Of a DNA stretch of 64,000 bases, positions 42,898 to 52,454 are shown piece by piece; the first letter of the stretch is position 1, and each line of letters begins with the position of its first letter. The position numbers and the translations under genes are program-made. The stretch comes from Bacteroidales bacterium UBA5072 (lineage in GTDB: Bacteria; Bacteroidota; Bacteroidia; Bacteroidales; UBA10428). The notes beneath the pieces were generated by a model that did no database searches, was not told the origin of the DNA, and saw only the letters and a program-made list of their open reading frames with translations. The stretch spans positions 41,113 to 105,112 of the forward strand of contig DIAS01000011.1 of assembly GCA_002415855.1 (NCBI GenBank), in the 5' to 3' direction.

Positions 42898-44442
42898 ATG
42901 AAACCCATTCCACGAAGAAAATTCATCCGGGGTACTGCCATGGCGGGTGGTGCCTTGCTTTTACTTCCCGAGCTGGAAGCCAGTATGTTGCTTGATCCTG
43001 ATCCTTCCGGCAACTACTTCCTGAAAGAATTCGGGATCGACGAAACCCTATGCCACAAGTTGCTGGCTAAAGCCCTGTCAAGAGGCGGCGATTTCGCCGA
43101 CCTGTTCTTTGAATTCACCGTTTCAAACTACCTGGGTCTTGAAGATGGTAAAGTCAACCAGTCCTATGGGGACATATCTCTTGGCGTTGGGATCCGAACC
43201 GTGAAAGGTGACCAGATCGGCTATGGTTTTACCCAGGAGCTTACTGAGGAATCCATGCTGTCGGCCGCTGCTACTGCTTCCACCCTGTGCGATATGAACG
43301 CCACTCCTGTGATTGGTTCCTTCACCGCACCAAAGACAGGAAACTACTACCCTGTTGCTCCTGATTTTAACGGGATACCCGCGAAATCCAAGCTGCCGTT
43401 GCTTCAGGCCATTAACCAGAAGTGCTTTGCACTTTCCCCTGAAATAGTAAAAGTGAATGCCGGCTTTTCGAATGCTGTCAAACGCGTAATGGTGGTGACC
43501 AGCGATGGCGTTATGGCAGAAGACCTTGTTCCTTCAGGTTTTATTTATGCCTCCGTAGTGGCTGAAAGAAACGGAAAACGTGAACAATCTTTCTGGAACC
43601 TGGGAGGACGACGTGATTTTTCATTTTATTCCGATGATGTAATTAACCAGGTGTCCACCAAAGCAGTAAATAGTGCTTTAAAATTATTCGATGCGATTCA
43701 GCCACCGGCCGGTGAAGTACCTGTAGTGCTCGGACCCGGGGTAACCGGTATTCTGCTGCATGAGGCCATTGGCCATGGAATGGAAGCCGATTTCAACCGG
43801 AAGAACATCTCCACTTACAGCACCATGCTGGGTAAGAAGGTTGCGGAACCTTTCATCACCATTATCGATGATGCAACCAATATGAACCTTGCCGGGAGCA
43901 TCAACATTGACGACGAAGGAACACCCGGCAAAAAGACCATGATGGTTGAAAATGGCATTCTCACTAGTTACATCCACGATAAGATCTCTGCAAAACATTA
44001 TGGTGTTGAACCAACCGGCAACGGACGCCGGCAGGACTTCCAGAACTATCCCATGCCGCGCATGCGCAATACTTACATGTTAGGAGGCAGCTCAACTCCC
44101 GAGGATGTGATCAAACAGGCCGGTAATGGCATTTATGTTGAAGATGTCAGCAACGGCCAGGTAAAAATCGGAGAAGGTGATTTTGCCTTCTACGTTTCAC
44201 AGGGCCGATTGATTGAAAACGGCAGGCTCACCTCACCGATCAAGGATGTGAACATCATGGGCAATGGGCCCAAAATGCTTGCCAATATTACTGCGGTGGC
44301 CAATGACCTTGAAATGTATTTCGGCGGTGCCGGACAATGCGGTAAGAACGGTCAGGGTGTACCGGTATCTTTCGGATTGCCGACCTGTCTTGTTAAGTCA
44401 TTAACCGTTGGGGGCACCCAGCAGAAAGGAGGCCAGTCATGA
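42898..44442 (+). CDS. tldD: TldD-type metalloprotease subunit, Tat-type leader
   Basis: 514 aa. An N-terminal twin-arginine leader (PRRKFIRGTAMAGGALLLLP) is unlike cytoplasmic E. coli TldD. The zinc motif HEAIGH is at 288-293 (H288, E289, H293), followed by the GHGMEAD segment and, further on, IDDEGTPG. TldD pairs with TldE to make a barrel-shaped protease that processes unfolded peptides. Here the two genes overlap by ATGA (4 nt), which suggests a 1:1 complex. Possible export makes an envelope role plausible, but TldE lacks an obvious leader, so the site of action is unclear. Confidence 0.92.
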   Translation: MKPIPRRKFIRGTAMAGGALLLLPELEASMLLDPDPSGNYFLKEFGIDETLCHKLLAKALSRGGDFADLFFEFTVSNYLGLEDGKVNQSYGDISLGVGIRTVKGDQIGYGFTQELTEESMLSAAATASTLCDMNATPVIGSFTAPKTGNYYPVAPDFNGIPAKSKLPLLQAINQKCFALSPEIVKVNAGFSNAVKRVMVVTSDGVMAEDLVPSGFIYASVVAERNGKREQSFWNLGGRRDFSFYSDDVINQVSTKAVNSALKLFDAIQPPAGEVPVVLGPGVTGILLHEAIGHGMEADFNRKNISTYSTMLGKKVAEPFITIIDDATNMNLAGSINIDDEGTPGKKTMMVENGILTSYIHDKISAKHYGVEPTGNGRRQDFQNYPMPRMRNTYMLGGSSTPEDVIKQAGNGIYVEDVSNGQVKIGEGDFAFYVSQGRLIENGRLTSPIKDVNIMGNGPKMLANITAVANDLEMYFGGAGQCGKNGQGVPVSFGLPTCLVKSLTVGGTQQKGGQS

Positions 44443-45779
44443 GCTATAAAAAAGATCAGCAGCAGGAATTCCGGGAACTGGCAGGCTGGGTAATCAACCA
44501 GACCAAACAAGCCGGAGCGAAAGATTGTAAGGTAAGCATCTCCAAAAGACGCTTTGTTGAGATCAACTACCGCGATCGCAAGCCTGAGGTCATCAAGGAG
44601 GCCACCACACAGGGACTTTACCTCGAGGTTTTTATCGATAATAAGTTTGCCGGTAAATCAACACCGGACTTTCGGAAGACAACCCTTTCCGGATTCGTCA
44701 CCGATTTGATCGATAACGCCAGGATCATGGAAGAAGACCCGTTCCGTACCCTTCCCGATCCGAAATATTATGCCGGAAGGTCTGCCAGCGACTTGCAGCT
44801 TGCCGATCCTTCACAGCCGGAACTGACTCCCGAGGCAAGGCATGCCATGGTAAAAACCGTTGAGAATGCCTGTTTGGAGGCTGGAGGAAGCAAGGTAATA
44901 TCTGTTGAAGCCGGAGAATACGATGAGACTTTTGAAGAATTTGTCATAACCAGCAATGGTTTTGAGGGTTCAAACCGGACAACGGAGTGCTGGTCAGGGG
45001 CTTCTATGACGGCACAGGATGAAGGCGACCGCCGTCCCGCCGGCAGTCACTGGGTCGGGTGCAGGTATCGCGGCGATATGCCATCGCTTGAAGAAGTTGG
45101 TAAAGAAGCGGCTAAAAGAACCCTGGACCTGATGGGCGGCAAAAAGATCGCAACTGAAACCCTGCCGGTAATTCTGGAAAACCGTGGCGCAGCCAGGGTG
45201 TTGAGTGGTCTTTTAAATCCTATGTCGGGCGGGAGCATTCAACAGAAAAGGTCATTTCTCGCCGATAAAAAAGGACAGCAGTTCGGCAGCAAATTACTGA
45301 CCGTTCAGGATGATCCATTCCTGGTGCGGGGTCTTGGATCCAGGTTATATGACGGTGACGGATTCCCGACCAAAAAACGCGATCTGCTCCTGGAAGGCAA
45401 AGTAAACGAATTCCTGATCGACTGGTACTACAGCCGGAAACTGGGCTGGGAACCTACTTCGGGATCGATTACCAACCTGATCATATCCCCGGGTACACGC
45501 AGTGTCGAAGAGATTATCAGGGACCTGGGACGTTGCATCCTGATTACGGAATACATCGGTGGAAACTCCAATTCCACAACCGGCGACTTTTCCGTTGGCA
45601 TAATTGGCAAACTTTTCGACAAAGGCCAGCTGGTTCAGAATGTGGCCGAGATGAATATTGCCGACAATCATCTCAAGTTCTGGAATAAGCTCGTTGAAGT
45701 AGCCAATGACCCCTGGATCTACAGTCAGGCAAGGCTTCCCAGCCTGGTGTTTGAAGGTGTTGTGGTTGCGGGAATTTAG
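44439..45779 (+). CDS. pmbA: TldE/PmbA-type protease partner
   Basis: 446 aa, standard length. The PmbA/TldA family fold is clear: an N-terminal domain with YRDRKPEVIKEATTQGLYLEVFID, a middle segment (SGASMTAQDEGDRRP) and a C-terminal domain with NPMSGGSIQQKRSFL and the conserved end LPSLVFEGVVVAGI. As expected for TldE it lacks HExxxH; the metal is in TldD. No clear signal peptide. Its ATG overlaps the tldD stop. Ended by a strong terminator. Confidence 0.92.
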   Translation: MSYKKDQQQEFRELAGWVINQTKQAGAKDCKVSISKRRFVEINYRDRKPEVIKEATTQGLYLEVFIDNKFAGKSTPDFRKTTLSGFVTDLIDNARIMEEDPFRTLPDPKYYAGRSASDLQLADPSQPELTPEARHAMVKTVENACLEAGGSKVISVEAGEYDETFEEFVITSNGFEGSNRTTECWSGASMTAQDEGDRRPAGSHWVGCRYRGDMPSLEEVGKEAAKRTLDLMGGKKIATETLPVILENRGAARVLSGLLNPMSGGSIQQKRSFLADKKGQQFGSKLLTVQDDPFLVRGLGSRLYDGDGFPTKKRDLLLEGKVNEFLIDWYYSRKLGWEPTSGSITNLIISPGTRSVEEIIRDLGRCILITEYIGGNSNSTTGDFSVGIIGKLFDKGQLVQNVAEMNIADNHLKFWNKLVEVANDPWIYSQARLPSLVFEGVVVAGI

Positions 45780-45796
45780 TATTAATCCAATAGTAC

Positions 45797-45830
45797 AAAG
45801 AGGCTACCCGATCCGGATAGCCTCTTTTTA
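45797..45830. terminator. Bidirectional rho-independent terminator
   Basis: AAAGAGGCTA (45797-45806) pairs with TAGCCTCTTT (45818-45827), with a T-run after it; the A-run on the left could also serve the convergent gene that ends at 45893. Confidence 0.88.
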
Positions 45831-45892
45831 TTGGATATTCTTAATTTTTCTTGTTGATTTGGCATAGCAGGATCGGTCATCTCTCCAAGGTT

Positions 45893-46687
45893 CTATTTCC
45901 CCAAGCTGAAATGCTCTGCCTGCAATTGTTTCTGCAAGGTAAGCAAAGGTTTTTGATTAAGTTTGGCTATACCTAACTCCGGACGATCAAGGGATATAAT
46001 TAAAAACATGACCACTGCAAAAATGAAGGCGAGTACAACGTTTATCCTGGAACTTCCGTTTCCTGAGATTCCGAACTGATAGCCTAATGTCAGCATGGAA
46101 AAGAATCCGACAATAAATAAGATCCAGAGGATTACAGCAGGTATTCGGTACTCTAAAGCCATGGTGACGCGATGATTGTAATTATCTACCAGATCATTTA
46201 AAGAGGTGGTAAACAATGAATATACCTCTGAACTTCGATCCTGCGCTGCCAGCGTCTCCGCATAACCCCAGAGTATATCAAGAATCTGCTGGGAACGCGA
46301 TATTGCCAGGTTGAGCTTTGCTTTATCCTTGCCCATGTTCACACGAAGATCAACATATTCAGCCAGCAGTCTTCTGGTATCAGATCGGATGGGTTCTGCC
46401 AGTAATCCCGCCTGCAGGTATGTTCTCCGGATATTTGTAACCTCTTCCAGCAGTAACACTTTACGCTCATTATAACGATTGGCAGAAATCTGAAATACAA
46501 AAGCAAGAAAGAAAGCCAGCGTACCAAAAGCAGCAGCTACCACAGTTCCAACCGGTGCATTCTTCAGCTCCCCCGATTTCTTAATATGGTACGTGCCATA
46601 CCGACGACCGATATAAACGGGAATCAATACTACCAGAAAAGGAACAAGGAAGATCGCCACTACTTCGAAAATCTGCGTGATATTCAT
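45893..46687 (-). CDS. Bestrophin-like (DUF4239) membrane protein
   Basis: 264 aa from the ATG at 46687; an in-frame TTG three codons earlier is less likely. Four main hydrophobic segments: residues ~5-25, 45-70, 180-205 and 215-235, with a long helical region between (about 75-175, RSDTRRLLAEYVDLR). This is the layout of the DUF4239 / bestrophin-like domain family, possible anion channels in the inner membrane. No direct functional evidence. Single gene, closed by the shared terminator. Confidence 0.85.
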   Translation of the reverse strand: MNITQIFEVVAIFLVPFLVVLIPVYIGRRYGTYHIKKSGELKNAPVGTVVAAAFGTLAFFLAFVFQISANRYNERKVLLLEEVTNIRRTYLQAGLLAEPIRSDTRRLLAEYVDLRVNMGKDKAKLNLAISRSQQILDILWGYAETLAAQDRSSEVYSLFTTSLNDLVDNYNHRVTMALEYRIPAVILWILFIVGFFSMLTLGYQFGISGNGSSRINVVLAFIFAVVMFLIISLDRPELGIAKLNQKPLLTLQKQLQAEHFSLGK

Positions 46688-46824
46688 AATTGCCAAATTT
46701 TAAATCATTCATAATTGATTTAGTCTGTCTTAAGGTAAGAAAGAAACATGAAGGAGACAAGAAATCTTTTGTAAATTATCCCTGTTGACCATAAGGAAAA
46801 CAAATTATTCATACCTTTATATGT

Positions 46825-47352
46825 ATGAAAACAATCATTACAGGAAGCTTAATTGCAGTTGGATTCTTGCTCACCACAATTTCATCATTTCCCCAGTGTC
46901 AGATACTGAACCGTGTTTCTCCTGACGGGTCGATGCAGTATTATATGGAGCCTGTTAATTTTTACTGGACATCTGCAAAATCATTAAAAGGTTGCATCGT
47001 GACCGATAGAGAAAGCTACTTCCTGGAATTGCGTCCGTTACCGTTTCCTGAAAGACCGCAGGGAAATAAGCTGAAAGAATCGCTGATCCTTAAATTGTCG
47101 AATGGAAGCAACTGCGAGTTGAAACACTACGATACCCGTTATGTGGAGAATGACACCGTTATGGAAATGCTGTACCTCATCAGCAAGGAAGACATGGATT
47201 ACCTGCTGAATTCTGAGGTAATGGAGGCTACGATCGACATGATGGGCACCGAAGGCATCCGGACTTATCTGTTTAAGCTGCATAAATCGGCACTGAAGGA
47301 GCAGCTTGGCTGTTTTTTAAGGGAGGAAGAAAACAAGAAGAGGAAGAAGTAA
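46825..47352 (+). CDS. Hypothetical exported protein
   Basis: 175 aa. Signal peptide MKTIITGSLIAVGFLLTTISS with a likely cut near SFPQ. The mature domain is a small alpha/beta protein with LILKLSNGSNCELKHYDTRYVENDT and a lysine-rich C-terminal end (EEENKKRKK). No family recognised. It ends exactly where the convergent DUF2490 gene ends (47352/47353), so no terminator fits between them. Confidence 0.65.
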   Translation: MKTIITGSLIAVGFLLTTISSFPQCQILNRVSPDGSMQYYMEPVNFYWTSAKSLKGCIVTDRESYFLELRPLPFPERPQGNKLKESLILKLSNGSNCELKHYDTRYVENDTVMEMLYLISKEDMDYLLNSEVMEATIDMMGTEGIRTYLFKLHKSALKEQLGCFLREEENKKRKK

Positions 47353-48156
47353 TCAGTTTGACGTATCCTCATCCGACGGTTTGGAAGTGATACCTTTTCT
47401 CAGGTTTGGTAAAAGATTGTTAAAAGAGACGGTAAAGGATATGATATTGTACATTTCATTGCCATTATCTCGGGGCATAAATTCATTTACATAGGTGAGC
47501 TCCAACTGTATATCATCTGTTACAAGATAACCTCCGCCGATTTCAAACCGGTTCCGATCGAAAAAGTCAATACCTTTGGTTTTTGCATGTGGCTTAAGCA
47601 GCAATTCCTCAGTGGTGACAAAATACACAACCCCCTTTCTGAGTACCTGGCTGTTTAGCGGTTTTAAAAATTTTATCATCTGACGGTACCGGTACTTATC
47701 CTCAAAAACGCTGTCAGCATTCATGATAAACCTTAATTCTCCGCGCATTCTTGTCAACAACGTGTATCCGGTTTTATGGAAATAATAAGTTCCCTGAAGC
47801 GTCCAACGGTATTCGGGCGAAAAATACTGACCGATATCGGGTACATCCTTGTTGTAATAATAAGCCAGCGAAGTGGAGAATTTCCACCGTGGTGAAAAAT
47901 AATAGTGTGCCCATGCAAAAGCATACCTTTGAATATTGGTAGAAAGAACTTTGGGATTTGATGGTGTATTGCTGAAAGTGCCGCCGAGCATTACCTCTGC
48001 AGCCCACTTGTCATTAATCGCCCGTGCAAACTGCAATTCATTGCCCGATTGTGTATAACTGGTGGTCTGGGCCCTGGCACTCCATGAGCCCAGCAAAAGG
48101 AACAAAAAAGCTGCCGTCTTTCCCCAATGATCTATTTCCAGCTTGAAATGGTTCAT
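47353..48156 (-). CDS. DUF2490 family outer-membrane protein
   Basis: 267 aa with a signal peptide ending near ARAQ. Barrel-type strands: FAWAHYYFSPRWKFSTSLAYYYN, GYTLLTRMRGELRF, RFEIGGGYLVTDDIQLELTYVNEFM, typical of DUF2490. Length and aromatic-rich strands agree with a small outer-membrane barrel. The ATG overlaps the stop of the DUF4861 gene by 4 nt, so it belongs to the uronate-metabolism unit and might be a channel or sensor for oligosaccharides (inference). Confidence 0.8.
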   Translation of the reverse strand: MNHFKLEIDHWGKTAAFLFLLLGSWSARAQTTSYTQSGNELQFARAINDKWAAEVMLGGTFSNTPSNPKVLSTNIQRYAFAWAHYYFSPRWKFSTSLAYYYNKDVPDIGQYFSPEYRWTLQGTYYFHKTGYTLLTRMRGELRFIMNADSVFEDKYRYRQMIKFLKPLNSQVLRKGVVYFVTTEELLLKPHAKTKGIDFFDRNRFEIGGGYLVTDDIQLELTYVNEFMPRDNGNEMYNIISFTVSFNNLLPNLRKGITSKPSDEDTSN

Positions 48157-49367
48157 TTTTCCAACGCAGTTTTATAGGCTTCCGATCTGAGCAGATTGGT
48201 AAAATAGGCAGCCTCCTTCACCTTTTCATCCCGCATCTCCCAGGTTGCAGCAAAACTGTAAGTCACAGGTACATCCTTGCTCAGGACGAGAGACACCAGG
48301 TGGGTGCTGACAATTCCGGGACCTTCTGCCGGAGCTTCCCAAATTCTCTTAAGCTGACTTCCGTGAATGATGATTCCCATGCCCAGTACTTCTCCGCTGA
48401 TCCCCTGGTTGCCAAGTGAATAAAGGATTTTCATACTGCCTTCCGAAAGTGTATCCGCGGGAATATCATGCAGGTTAACAATCCCGGTCACCAATTCCTC
48501 ATCACCCTGCAGATCGGTGATCCATATCCTGCTCCGGTAAAACCCGTCGCCTGCATAAATGGAAATCCGGTGTGTAACATTGTAAAGCCGATTACCTGCC
48601 GGAACGTTTTTATAATTCAGTTCGAGAATGGCGCGCACCGGACCTTCGGAAATCAACCGGTACGTTCCTTCTTCACAGGGTCCCACCCTGTAAAGCGAGT
48701 CGCCGATGCCAATGGCTATGGCTCCTGCACCCAGTGAATTACCTACCTTCAGAATATCCATGCCCCAGTCGGCCATCGTGTGATAATCCCTGCCATTAAC
48801 CCCTACACTGTCTATAACCATGGCGGAGGTCTTCTTGCCGAAGATGTCGATTCCGTTTCGGGCATCATAATAGTTGCGGAAAGCGATCACATCATTCTCC
48901 CAGGCCGGGCCTTCCATCTGGTAGACCGGTGCCGTATACTTCGTATCATTTGTTTTCATTCTGAGATCAGCAGCGACCTCATCAAAAGGACTGGCAACCC
49001 TTCCAAACCGGATGTTGGTAAGAACCGGAAAATCCGGCATGTTTTCAACAGGCTCAAAGGTGACTTCTTTCGTTTCTCCGGCTTCAAGATCACAAAGAAA
49101 AGCCAGTTCATCCCAGGTTCCGTCTCCGTCGAGATCATCACATTGTGTGGGAAGCCATTCACCATTGGCATCTTTCACCGCTACAAATGAATTTCCAGGG
49201 ATATCAGGAAGAAATCCGCTTACTTCCGGCCGTGTGACAATTGCTGCCATGTCGATAAGATCAGTGCTTCCGGGATTGCTGACCCTGTAGGTTCCAATCT
49301 GCCGGCAGGATGTTAAGAGGATTAATGCAACTAAGAACAAAGCAGATTTGATTGCTAGTGCTTTCAT
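48153..49367 (-). CDS. DUF4861 lipoprotein
   Basis: 404 aa from the ATG at 49367; an opening 17 codons upstream has no signal sequence. Lipobox LLTSC. DUF4861 starts with the beta-sandwich PGSTDLIDMAAIV and continues with the conserved WLPTQCDDLDGDGTWDELAFL and the MADWGMDILKVGNSLGAGAI region. This family is common beside pectin and uronate utilisation genes in Bacteroidota; its exact enzymatic role is not known to me. Overlaps the DUF2490 gene by 4 nt. Confidence 0.85.
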   Translation of the reverse strand: MKALAIKSALFLVALILLTSCRQIGTYRVSNPGSTDLIDMAAIVTRPEVSGFLPDIPGNSFVAVKDANGEWLPTQCDDLDGDGTWDELAFLCDLEAGETKEVTFEPVENMPDFPVLTNIRFGRVASPFDEVAADLRMKTNDTKYTAPVYQMEGPAWENDVIAFRNYYDARNGIDIFGKKTSAMVIDSVGVNGRDYHTMADWGMDILKVGNSLGAGAIAIGIGDSLYRVGPCEEGTYRLISEGPVRAILELNYKNVPAGNRLYNVTHRISIYAGDGFYRSRIWITDLQGDEELVTGIVNLHDIPADTLSEGSMKILYSLGNQGISGEVLGMGIIIHGSQLKRIWEAPAEGPGIVSTHLVSLVLSKDVPVTYSFAATWEMRDEKVKEAAYFTNLLRSEAYKTALEK

Positions 49368-49430
49368 TTTCCTGTTTTTAAATTTGTCATGTTGACTGCT
49401 ATGTAATGCAACCCGCATTCAGGCCGACCG

Positions 49431-49465
49431 TTTTGTCATGCCGACCACAGGGAAGTATCTTTAAG
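49431..49465. repeat. Dispersed-repeat-like sequence
   Basis: TTTTGTCATGCCGACCACAG followed by GGAAGTATCTTTAAG in the gap before DUF4861. It resembles a GTCAT-CCGACC-AGGGA-ATCT dispersed motif I have seen between genes of Bacteroidota contigs; recognition is from memory only. Confidence 0.35.
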
Positions 49466-49522
49466 TATAAAATACTGTTATCGATCCTCCGCTGTTGTTC
49501 AGGATGTCAAAATACTCATTTT

Positions 49523-50332
49523 TTATAATTCACTGATATCATTTTCGCCTTTGACGTATCCAAAATTTGCCAGTATTCCTCCATCGACAAACAGGATGTG
49601 CCCATTGACAAAATCGCTGGCGTTGGATGCCAGAAAAAGAGCGGCATTGGCAACATCCTGCGGCTCACCCCATCTTCCGGCAGGCGTTCGGGTCATTACC
49701 AGATCATTGAAAGGGTGACCGTTCTCGCGGATAGGGGCAGTCTGGGAGGTGGCAATGTAACCCGGACCGATACCATTGACTTGTATGTTGTACTTGGCCC
49801 ACTCGCAGCACATGTTGGCTGTCAGCAGCTTTAGTCCGCCCTTAGCCGAAGCATAGGCCGATACAGTATTCCTGCCATAAATGCTCATCATGGAACACAT
49901 GTTGATGATTTTGCCCCTGCGGTTGCGGATCATACCGGGCACTACCCTTTTGGAAACAATGAGCGGAGCAACCAGGTCAACCTCCAGTACCTGCCTGAAA
50001 TCAGCCACGGGCATATCCAGGATCGGAATTCTTTTGATGATGCCGGCATTGTTAACCAGGATGTCTACCGGACCAACATTTTCTTCAATCAGGGTTACGC
50101 CCCTGTTCACATCCACCTCGTCGGTAACATCAAACACCAGTGTATAAACACCCAGGCTCTCCCGGGCAAATGCTTTCCGGCATTCTTCCAGTTTTTCCTC
50201 TGTACGGTCATTTACACAAACCTTTGCGCCGGCCTTGCCCAGCAAAAGACCTATTGCCAGACCTATCCCATGGGTGCCGCCGGTAATCAGGGCAACCTTT
50301 CCCGTAAGATCAAATAATGTTGTCATTTCCAT
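49523..50332 (-). CDS. kduD: SDR: 2-dehydro-3-deoxy-gluconate 5-dehydrogenase / gluconate 5-dehydrogenase (KduD-like)
   Basis: 269 aa. Rossmann TGGTHGIG (17-24), NNAG (94-97), catalytic Y160-ASA-K164 and GRWGEPQDVANAALFLAS. Family reaction here: NAD-dependent reduction of 2,5-diketo-3-deoxygluconate to KDG. Many databases call this Bacteroidota type gluconate 5-dehydrogenase; the kduI gene 5 bp upstream in the operon supports KduD. Cytoplasmic. A second in-frame ATG two codons in makes the start slightly uncertain. Confidence 0.85.
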   Translation of the reverse strand: MEMTTLFDLTGKVALITGGTHGIGLAIGLLLGKAGAKVCVNDRTEEKLEECRKAFARESLGVYTLVFDVTDEVDVNRGVTLIEENVGPVDILVNNAGIIKRIPILDMPVADFRQVLEVDLVAPLIVSKRVVPGMIRNRRGKIINMCSMMSIYGRNTVSAYASAKGGLKLLTANMCCEWAKYNIQVNGIGPGYIATSQTAPIRENGHPFNDLVMTRTPAGRWGEPQDVANAALFLASNASDFVNGHILFVDGGILANFGYVKGENDISEL

Positions 50333-50337
50333 CAGTA

Positions 50338-51174
50338 TTATCTAAGTTCATCAGGTTGCCGGATGTCCATATCTCCGTAATCAAGGTTCTCACCTGTCAT
50401 TCCCCAGATAAAGGAATAATTGGATGTACCTGCTGCACTGTGGATGCTCCACGAAGGGGAGATCACTGCCTGCTCGTTCTTCATCCAGATATGCCGGGTT
50501 TCATCGGGTTCTCCCATGAAATGGCAAACAGCCTGTCCGGCAGGTACTTCAAAATAGAAGTAAGCTTCCATCCTGCGGCTATGGGTATGGGGAGGCATGG
50601 TATTCCATACACTGCCCGGGTTGAGCGTAGTCAATCCCATCTGAAGCCCGCAGGTTTCCACCACCGTATTGATGAGAAGCTTGTTGATGGTTCTGTGATT
50701 GGAAGCCTCAGGACTTCCCATGACAGCCACCTCGGCTTCCTTCACGGTGACTTTCTTTGTGGGATACGCATGATGGGCCGGAGCGGAATTGAAGTATAAC
50801 CTGGCAGGGACATCTTTACGCACAGAAGAAAAGGAAACATCCTTTACCCCCTTTCCCATATACAACGCTTCCTTATAATTCAGGCGGTAATTGATCCCGC
50901 CGGCCGTTACCTCAGCTTCACCCCCGATGTTGATGATCCCCAATTCACGACGGTCCAGGAAATCCTTCGCCTTCAGGGCATCAAAGGTTTCCAGCTTTAA
51001 TGGGTTATTGCCAGGCATGGCTCCACCTACGATATAGCGATCATACAGGGTGTAAACGAGACAAATCTCTCCGGATACGAACAATTCCTCAACCAGGAAC
51101 TCCTTTCTGATCCTGGCTGTATCGTAGTGCCTGGCATCTTCCGGATGATGAGCATATCTTAATTCAACTTTCAT
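50338..51174 (-). CDS. kduI: 5-dehydro-4-deoxy-D-glucuronate isomerase KduI
   Basis: 278 aa from the ATG at 51174 (MKVELRYAHHPEDARHYDT), exactly the E. coli length; the upstream in-frame Met is rejected. Cupin-type zinc site H196, H198, E203 and H245 occurs at the same numbers as in E. coli. It isomerises the open-chain unsaturated uronate (DKI) to 2,5-diketo-3-deoxygluconate. It lies between GH105, which makes its substrate, and KduD, which uses its product. A TTTTTCA array fills its leader. Confidence 0.97.
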   Translation of the reverse strand: MKVELRYAHHPEDARHYDTARIRKEFLVEELFVSGEICLVYTLYDRYIVGGAMPGNNPLKLETFDALKAKDFLDRRELGIINIGGEAEVTAGGINYRLNYKEALYMGKGVKDVSFSSVRKDVPARLYFNSAPAHHAYPTKKVTVKEAEVAVMGSPEASNHRTINKLLINTVVETCGLQMGLTTLNPGSVWNTMPPHTHSRRMEAYFYFEVPAGQAVCHFMGEPDETRHIWMKNEQAVISPSWSIHSAAGTSNYSFIWGMTGENLDYGDMDIRQPDELR

Positions 51175-51194
51175 GTTTTTATAATTATTGCACC

Positions 51195-51220
51195 TTTCAT
51201 TTTTCATTTTTCATTTTTCA
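51195..51220. repeat. TTTTTCA heptamer array at the GH105 stop
   Basis: Partial TTTCA and then three perfect TTTTTCA units (51200-51220). It covers the last codons and stop of the minus-strand GH105 gene and the leader of kduI. Confidence 0.8.
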
Positions 51221-52359
51221 CGCTCAGCAAGCTCATATAGCTCTGACCCGGCAAGCAGAAATGCTCCCACACCATATACCTCGGTCATCTCCCGCGTCAC
51301 TGCTTTCGGATCCTCACCAATCGGCTGGATCCAGCCTACCTTCCCGTCGGGCCAAACAGCGTTCACCATGGCATCCCAGCCCCTGATCACGGCAGGCATA
51401 CATGCATTCCTGTCAAAATAACCGTGATTGATGCCCCAGGCCAGTCCGTAAACAAAAAAACCGGTTGCACTGATCTCGGGATTGGGATAGCTTTCCGGAT
51501 CGAGCAGACTGGCGTGCCAGTATCCCTGCTCATCCTGAAGGGAAAGTATCTTGCCGGCCATCTCTTTGTATATTTTCTCAAAATACGTCTTCTGCGCATA
51601 ATCCGAAGGCAACTCCGCCAGAATTATCGGTAAACCTGCAAAAACCCAACCATTGCCACGACCCCAGAATACCTTCTTCCCATTGGCTTCTGTTTTTGTA
51701 AAGAATCGGGAATCCCTGAAATACAAGCTGTCTTCTTTGCTGTATAAATAATCCGTCGTGGCTTTGTATTCCTGAGTCATAAAATCGAGGTATTTTTCCT
51801 CACCTGTGATATTTGCCATTTTTGACCACACGGTAGGTCCCATGAACAGGGCATCACACCACGACCATCGTTCTGTGGGCCAATGGCTATCCGTAAATAT
51901 AAACTCCAGGCTACCTGTTGACGGCTCCTGCAGAATCTGATCCAGGTAATCCCGCATGGGTGTCATCATTCCGGGATCCTTGTATTTCCGGTATAGTTCA
52001 AGATACATCTGTCCCACACAGTAATCATCGGCATGGTAGCGGCCCCTGGGATCGTCCCGATGGTTGTATGTCCAGTTATTTTTATCGCCCTTTTCCCTTA
52101 ACCATTGATAATACTTCTCATCACCTGCTATGTCAGCCCACCCTGCCATCCCTGCATAAAGCGCACCATTGGTCCAATCGGCCCCCGTGTGCGTTAACGG
52201 AGTTCGAACCTGATAATCGGCTACCTTGCCTAATACAGTCCTGATGGCCTTTTTGTTGAGGTTGTTCCCCGAAGAGGCTTTCGTCTGAGCATTCACAGAC
52301 GAAAATGGGGTCAATGCCATTACAAGCGATATGATAACAATGTATTTGGTTGATCGCAT
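51211..52359 (-). CDS. Glycoside hydrolase family 105 (unsaturated rhamnogalacturonyl/uronyl hydrolase)
   Basis: 382 aa with a Sec signal peptide (ends near VNAQ), so periplasmic or surface. (alpha/alpha)6 barrel. Catalytic Asp169 in WSWCDALFMGPTVW, and D111-D112 in YHADDYCVGQ, match YteR-type residues; GRGNGWVFAG is also typical. The enzyme hydrates and releases the unsaturated uronate left by pectin or rhamnogalacturonan lyases. Its product feeds KduI and KduD encoded downstream. The final codons are made of the heptamer repeat. Confidence 0.92.
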   Translation of the reverse strand: MRSTKYIVIISLVMALTPFSSVNAQTKASSGNNLNKKAIRTVLGKVADYQVRTPLTHTGADWTNGALYAGMAGWADIAGDEKYYQWLREKGDKNNWTYNHRDDPRGRYHADDYCVGQMYLELYRKYKDPGMMTPMRDYLDQILQEPSTGSLEFIFTDSHWPTERWSWCDALFMGPTVWSKMANITGEEKYLDFMTQEYKATTDYLYSKEDSLYFRDSRFFTKTEANGKKVFWGRGNGWVFAGLPIILAELPSDYAQKTYFEKIYKEMAGKILSLQDEQGYWHASLLDPESYPNPEISATGFFVYGLAWGINHGYFDRNACMPAVIRGWDAMVNAVWPDGKVGWIQPIGEDPKAVTREMTEVYGVGAFLLAGSELYELAEREK

Positions 52360-52454
52360 AGTATGAAATTGTAATTATGGATAATAAATGAGCCGCGACA
52401 ATTCATTATTCAAAAATAAATGTTTTTACAGATAGTTAGACAATTGGATTAAAT

